From NCBI RefSeq assembly GCF_018139145.2, contig NC_059476.1, forward strand, positions 6,919,501 to 6,983,500: a stretch of 64,000 nt of DNA, read 5' to 3'. Position 1 is the stretch's first letter; every line of letters begins with the position of its first letter. The DNA comes from Gymnogyps californianus (taxonomy: Eukaryota; Chordata; Aves; Accipitriformes; Cathartidae). Under the pieces are notes generated by a model. That model did not search any database. It was not told the origin of the DNA and saw only the letters and a list, made by a program, of their open reading frames with translations. Positions 59,301 through 64,000 of this stretch are shown in pieces. The translations under genes were made by a program, and so were the position numbers.

Positions 59301-62262
59301 AAAAATAAATTACAGATTGTAATAAAGGCTTCAAACAACAGGGAATCTTTTCGGCTATTGCTAAAACCCCCCAAATACCCATGTCAAGAAGTTTTGTAGA
59401 GAACAATTTCAGAACAAAGTATACCTATTCAAGAGGAGTTCTGCCACTTCCAGTGTGTAATGTGGCAATGGTTAAGCAGGACTGGGTAATGCTGCACAGC
59501 TGCTAACTGCTGGAGCCTGTTCTGATGAGCATCTGGGACTTCCATTCACCTCATTCGGGAACCACACATGCTTGAGAGCTGAATTTGACCTTAGGAAAGG
59601 AAGTGGGAAAGAATATTGTATCCACTTGAAATAGTGAGGGGGATTTCTGTAGACAGAACTTTGTACTCCAAATGGGAATTTGGCACGGATGCTGGGGCGA
59701 GCACACAGATGTGAGTGAAAAGTGCCAGAAATCCTTTAATAACCACCTGTGAACAAGATCCCAGTTTAAGTGTTGTTTAAATTCCAGAGTAGAGTCCCCT
59801 GAGCTGAGGCATTAGTTTCAGGCTGACGCAGAACGAAGAATGCCACCCACTGAATGGGGAACATTGCTGTCTCCTCCGCCTGAACCTGGCTCTGCCTGAA
59901 TGTCATTTGGGGGATGTATAAACATACTGGCAGCTTTAACTGTACTTTCTTTTTAAAAAAAAAAAAAAAATTGTAGTTAAACTGATGCTCTACTACTGAA
60001 GCATAGACATAGCATAACAGTTGTTCCATGTGCAGCAGAACCTGTAACGTTGAGCTGTGCATTTCCATATTTCCCCGTTACTATAAAGTCAGGTCCCCTG
60101 CATCTCTCCAACGACCCCCTCTCCCTACCACAGCACTTTCACTTCCTTTGTCATTCTTCCCCACAAAATCCAGAGATCCTCCCCATTTCACCAACCTCCC
60201 ACACAATCCTCTTGTTCCCCCCATGTTCTTTAAACTTCCTCACAGTACTTCTAGTTTCATGTCTCCCCTCAAGCCTTGCTCTGCTCTTTCTCCACAGCGC
60301 CCAGCTTGCTCCTGGGTTCCTTGGGCAAGCAGCACCTTGTGTTGTGGCTAACGTGGAGTTATGTGTGCATTGATTAGCCAGCCGCTAAGTACATGCTGGC
60401 AGTTCAAGTAGAGTAGATACCTTTTGAACGTATCCTGCAGCTTTTCCCTCAGTGCACGTGCTGCTTTTTCTCTCCCTTTCCTTTCTCTTGCCACTCTTTT
60501 CCATTGAGTCAGTAGGAGGGTAATTATTTCTCAGTCCTTTGCCCCTCTCTTAAATATGGTTGAAATTTGACAGCAGGTTCAAAAGTTATTTAGGTAGGAC
60601 TGGCAGTCAGTACAATCACTTATGTTTGCTCATGCGATAATAGCTAAAGGTACCTTTACTGTGTCTGCATTAAGGTATTAACTTTACCAGTTAAAGCAGT
60701 CACACCTCTGATTGATTGGATTAATTGCTCATTTAGAACAGACATGGCTGACCCAGTCCTCCCTGATCTGTGAAACTGGAAAGATCGGAAATTGTTAAAA
60801 ACACTTCATTGTGACCTAATGCACCTGGCACATGATGTTCTACCCATCAGATGAATAATCTGTTTTAAAAAGCAATACTCCTGGAAAATGTGTGTCCCCA
60901 TCAGCAGTGAGGGAGTTAACTCTTTAGGCCTTGTGAATTGTCAAACACATGTAGCTTTTCTTCTAATTATCCCCAAATGTTGATTCTCAGCTGTAAAACA
61001 TGAAAGAAATTCTGTGACTTCTTCATGGGCAAGGGTTTAAATGCTTCCTTCATCAAGCCCGCTTCCCATCAAAGACACAGCCCTTTAGTTGGTGCTGGTC
61101 TGGGGATGTGGTTGCTCATTAGATGTACAGCGGGGAACACTGACGAATACCCGTGGCTCAGGATTGAACAGTGCCTGCTGCTGCATGGGCTGTGTTTTCA
61201 GTGTGCAGAATTCAGGCTGCAGCAGGGAGGCTTGCCTCCTGCCTGGCTTGGCTCTATTCTACCCCACTGGCTTTCTCTTATCCAGCCCTCTGGTCAAGGG
61301 GGAGCTTGCATTGAATTTCAGAGGGTTGTGACCGCTCATTTACTGCTTTGAAGCTTAAAGATGCTAGGTTGGGTCAAAGTGTTATCACTGTTACTGATTT
61401 ATCAAGAGAACAACACTGAAACAGGATTGCTGAAATCAGGGCAAACACTAACAAACAGCTTTATGCAAGTCACACCTACCCTTATTCATCAGCTTCCAGA
61501 GGCTCTTGACAGTCTTATCTTTACCATTAGCCAAGTTGTTGGGTTTTTTAATCATCTAGTCAGTGTTGCACGTGAGCTGCCCTGAGGTAAAAACGTAGTT
61601 ATGACAAAGCATGTAGTGTGACAAGGTTATCTAGCAGTAGTGTGGATTATACACTAACTTTGCTTAGTTTTGTCTTGCAGCAAGAGTAAGCTTCCACAGT
61701 GTTTTTTCCTCTGGGTTCCTTGCACATACTGATTATCTGTTAGTAAAAATAGTCTTCTAAATAGTGAAGACAAGGCCTAGTTGATGATGCTGAGCAGTTT
61801 TACACTGGATACTTGGATTCAAACATCATAACCTGCTGTTTAACCTAAGTGCTGAATACTGGTAGCTTCCACTAATGTCAGTGCAGGAGTGGCCTGCAGA
61901 GATGTTTTTCCTCCAGTACAAATGAATATATACAAATAAGCTAATCTATGTATATTTGTTTTGTTACTTGTTTTCTTTTTTAATTCAGACTATGTTTTGG
62001 TTTTAGGATGTAAACCTCAAGAAGTAAGTGACCTAGAGCAGTCTCCAGCAAAACATTAACAAATACAAAGGATATTCCCACAGCAAATAATTCTTTAAAT
62101 AAATATGTCCTTTTGCAGATGCAAGAAAAAGCTAAAGAAATTTACATGACTTTCCTGTCCAGTAAAGCTTCCTCCCAGGTCAATGTTGAAGGGCAGTCCC
62201 GTTTGAATGAGACCATTTTGGAGACACCTCACCCTCTCATGTTTCAGAAGCTCCAGGACCAG
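47256..62262 (+). CDS. RGS10: RGS10, regulator of G-protein signalling 10 (first 133 residues; 3' end beyond window)
   Basis: RGS10 speeds GTP hydrolysis by Gi-family (and some Gq) alpha subunits and so shortens GPCR signals. It is abundant in lymphoid cells, microglia and platelets (family knowledge). Joined exons 47256-47304, 53630-53748, 55230-55316 and 62119-62262 give 133 residues with consistent phases. The N-terminus [16 protein letters not shown] is that of the long isoform. The RGS domain starts near Trp38 and includes [16 protein letters not shown] (62-77). Glu66-Asn67 align with the G-alpha-contacting pair of other RGS proteins, and Cys74 is the conserved palmitoylation-type cysteine. 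Exon 4 ends [10 protein letters not shown] at a phase-0 donor. The missing last exon should encode the domain end and the tail, about 48 residues by comparison with the human length. Compared with human as I recall it, exon 3 differs most near its end (KKTQGKKQ). Confidence 0.96.
47333..47349. repeat. C17 homopolymer
   Basis: Seventeen consecutive C residues begin 28 bp after the RGS10 exon 1 donor. Such a tract can form i-motif structure and is hard to sequence, so its exact length is uncertain. Confidence 0.9.
47476..47501. repeat. G11-A-G14 tract
   Basis: Two G runs separated by a single A in RGS10 intron 1. Strong G-quadruplex potential on the + strand, also in the nascent RNA. Confidence 0.9.
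52033..52165 (+). repeat. MIR/CORE-SINE-like relic in RGS10 intron 1
   Basis: AAAACTGAGGCACAGTTGAC, GTCACATACGAAGTCTGCAG, GGGTTCTGACTC and CCTTTAACTAGTAGACT follow the order of the MIR-type 3' half: 'AAACTGAGGCACAGAG ... GGTCACACAGGAAGTCTGT ... GAACCCAGGTCTCC ... CTTTAACCACTAGACC'. Diverged but collinear over about 130 bp. Confidence 0.62.
53630..53748 (+). CDS. RGS10: RGS10 coding exon 2
   Basis: 119 nt after acceptor TTTTTCCAG. Encodes [20 protein letters not shown] then [20 protein letters not shown], the Ser-rich linker and first helix of the RGS domain. The donor is AGG|GTTGCT, weak at +3 to +5. The reading is secured by exact continuity of the protein into exon 3. Confidence 0.94.
53749..55229 (+). 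other. RGS10: RGS10 intron 2 (1.5 kb)
   Basis: AT-rich. Near 54103-54160 a segment reading CTGATCCTGCACTCCTTA resembles a common amniote interspersed repeat. The intron ends with five GTTT units (55197-55216) that form part of the acceptor polypyrimidine tract. Confidence 0.8.
55230..55316 (+). CDS. RGS10: RGS10 coding exon 3 (RGS domain core)
   Basis: 87 nt (29 codons) after acceptor TTCCCTAG, ending at donor GTATGT. Encodes [20 protein letters not shown] then FKKTQGKKQ, with the G-alpha-contacting Glu-Asn pair. Confidence 0.96.
55317..62118 (+). other. RGS10: RGS10 intron 3 (6.8 kb)
   Basis: Mostly AT-rich and unassigned. Around 60065-60310 the + strand is strongly pyrimidine-rich. At about 60641-60980 lies a stretch with clustered homeodomain-like words (TGATTGATTGGATTAATTGC) that could be a conserved non-coding element. 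No extra exon is supported. Confidence 0.8.
62119..62262 (+). CDS. RGS10: RGS10 coding exon 4 (RGS domain)
   Basis: 144 nt (48 codons) after acceptor TTTTGCAG, ending at donor GTAAAG. Encodes [40 protein letters not shown] and MFQKLQDQ, residues 86-133. Confidence 0.96.
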
Positions 62263-64000
62263 GTAAAGTTATTTTCTTCAAGAACAGTTTCTTTAGTTTT
62301 TGTCTGCTTTTAACGGACTCTGCTTTCTAAGCACAAGCTAGTGTAGGAAAGTTGGGAATCTGCCTACTGCTACCTATGGCATGGATTGAATAGGTAGGCA
62401 TGGAGCTGGGTTGCTTCCATATTGGGGATATTAATGCAGCCGCTCTGAGGGTGAATGCACCGTACCCCAGGTCCTTGGCCAATCTAACTAGGGCCAATTA
62501 GTTAAGAGACTCAGTGCATCCATGCTAATTCCAGTTCAGGACTTTCCTGGAAAATTGGATGAAGTTTTCTCCTGGGTTTCTCTGCCAGTAGCTTGAGAAT
62601 CACCTAGCTGAGTAAGTTTGTGCCTGCGTTTTCCTGTGTATTCACTTGCGCTGAGTCATTGCTGATGTTTGTTTCCATAGTTGCCACTGGTTTCCTTGAG
62701 AGCTCAAGATTCTTCACTTTGCTTTGTTTTGGTATTTATATTGATATGAATATAATGTGATTTCCTGAAAAGCCTCCTCTTCTGTAACACACAAAACCTA
62801 AAAGAGGAGTCGGTATCTGCTTTGCCTTTTCCTATAGAACTTGGGAGGTCTGGTAGAAATTGGGTGACATTTTGCAGGCGTGTCTTTTGGTGGTAAATTT
62901 TCTTGATATTTAGCTTATTTTAAAGCATAAGTTATGAAGTGACTCATTCTTATCTGCAGCTTTCCAGCACTTGCAGTCTGTACTATTTTTAATTTCTGTA
63001 CATCCTCAGGACTACCTGTATTTTCCGTTTGGCTCTTTTCTTTTGTGGAGAAACAGCACGCTGATTTAAATAGTGTTTTCAATGCATGTCACATCAGGTA
63101 TTGAATACATTAGTTGGGCACTGGCTGGGTCAGTTGAAGTGGTCTGAGGAGCAAAGGCTCTGCTGTCTTTCAAGCAGGTTCCAAGTCATTAGCAGTGGAA
63201 ATGTCTGAAACTCAATTTCCATGTAAAGAAGCGAAGTTTTTCATGGAAGAACTTCTGACTTGGAGGAAGGGAAAGAAAATGTTCTTGTAAATCTAAGCAC
63301 TGCAGTTCAGGGTGAGTGATTATGAGAGTGAAGCTGGAGAGACTACTGGAGTTAAAATCTTTTGCAGTTTGACAAATGAGCATGCACACGAACAGCCAGA
63401 GATTAGTAATACCTGAACTGGAAACATGCTAGACCAGTGGTAGAGGAATCCCACTAGTGTGGGAAGAAAGTCTGTGAACTGTTAAAACCACATGCAGAGC
63501 ATTTACGGGTTGTTGCAGGTTTCCACTGCTTGAAGCTTCTGTTTATTGCTGTTAGATAATAGTTCAGGAAGAGTTATGGTCTTCTCTAGTTTTCAATCCT
63601 TATAAAGTTATGAAGAGTGGTATAATTTGTTCTCTAAAGAACAGTATTAACTACTGCTGGCACTGTATGTCTGAAGTATAAAAAGACAGAGCTTGAAAGC
63701 CACAGTCTGGTCTACAACGTTACTGGTAACTAGCACTCCAGTTCTCCAGAGACCTACTGATTTAAATGGGGCTACTTGTGGGGTGTGGTATTGTGCTCGT
63801 GGGATGGCCTTGAACAAATAGCTTGGAGGCAGTTCTTCACGCTGGATGAAGTGGTGTTAGAGTGGTTCGTAGAAATCTGTAGGTTTCAAAATGCTTATGG
63901 GGTAGATGTTCCTGCTCCACGGAGGCGATGAGAGGAGGGGAGGGAAAAAGAGAATTCTGCTTTTGCACATGATTATAAAATCTGTCTGTTCTGTGCATTT
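62263..64000 (+). other. RGS10: Start of RGS10 intron 4, runs past window end
   Basis: No further RGS10 exon was found before the window ends; the last coding exon should lie downstream. No repeat or other gene was recognised here. Confidence 0.8.

Overview
This is a vertebrate nuclear genomic window, most likely from a bird and probably a neoavian one. It holds nearly all of two conserved genes on the + strand, in the order TIAL1 then RGS10. Both were recognised by reading exon peptides across consensus splice sites. The bird call rests on compact introns, a solo LTR at 9644-10220 that resembles from memory a class III (ERVL-type) LTR common in Neoaves, and decayed amniote repeats (CR1/L3-like LINE, MIR/CORE-SINE-like). 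No species can be named from this alone.

Layout. 1-13.7 kb: upstream intergenic DNA with no supported gene, containing the solo LTR with an exact 5-bp target duplication and several short tandem duplications. 13.75-15.25 kb: CpG-island promoter of TIAL1 with an inverted pair of ZNF143-like motifs and a YY1-like motif. 14524-34125: TIAL1 coding sequence in 12 exons, 371 codons in the short form and 388 if the upstream acceptor of exon 3 is used. 34126 to about 37.7 kb: 3' UTR region with several candidate poly(A) signals. 37.7-46.7 kb: intergenic. 46.7-47.9 kb: second CpG island and exon 1 of RGS10. 47256-62262: first four RGS10 coding exons (133 residues). The final exon, which carries the end of the RGS domain and the C-terminus, lies beyond the window.

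TIAL1 (TIAR) is an RNA-binding protein with three RRMs and a Gln-rich tail, acting in splicing, translational silencing and stress granules. RGS10 is a small GTPase-activating protein for Gi/Gq-class G-alpha subunits. The genes are syntenic neighbours in amniotes as far as I recall, but nothing here suggests a shared pathway.

The most useful second-look items are the tandem alternative acceptors of TIAL1 exon 3, where one stretch is both coding sequence and polypyrimidine tract; a candidate cassette exon in the last TIAL1 intron; an unusually weak donor after RGS10 exon 2; complementary C17 and G25-like tracts just inside RGS10 intron 1; and two LTR candidates. I found no undescribed multi-gene system: this is ordinary vertebrate chromosome with two well-known genes.
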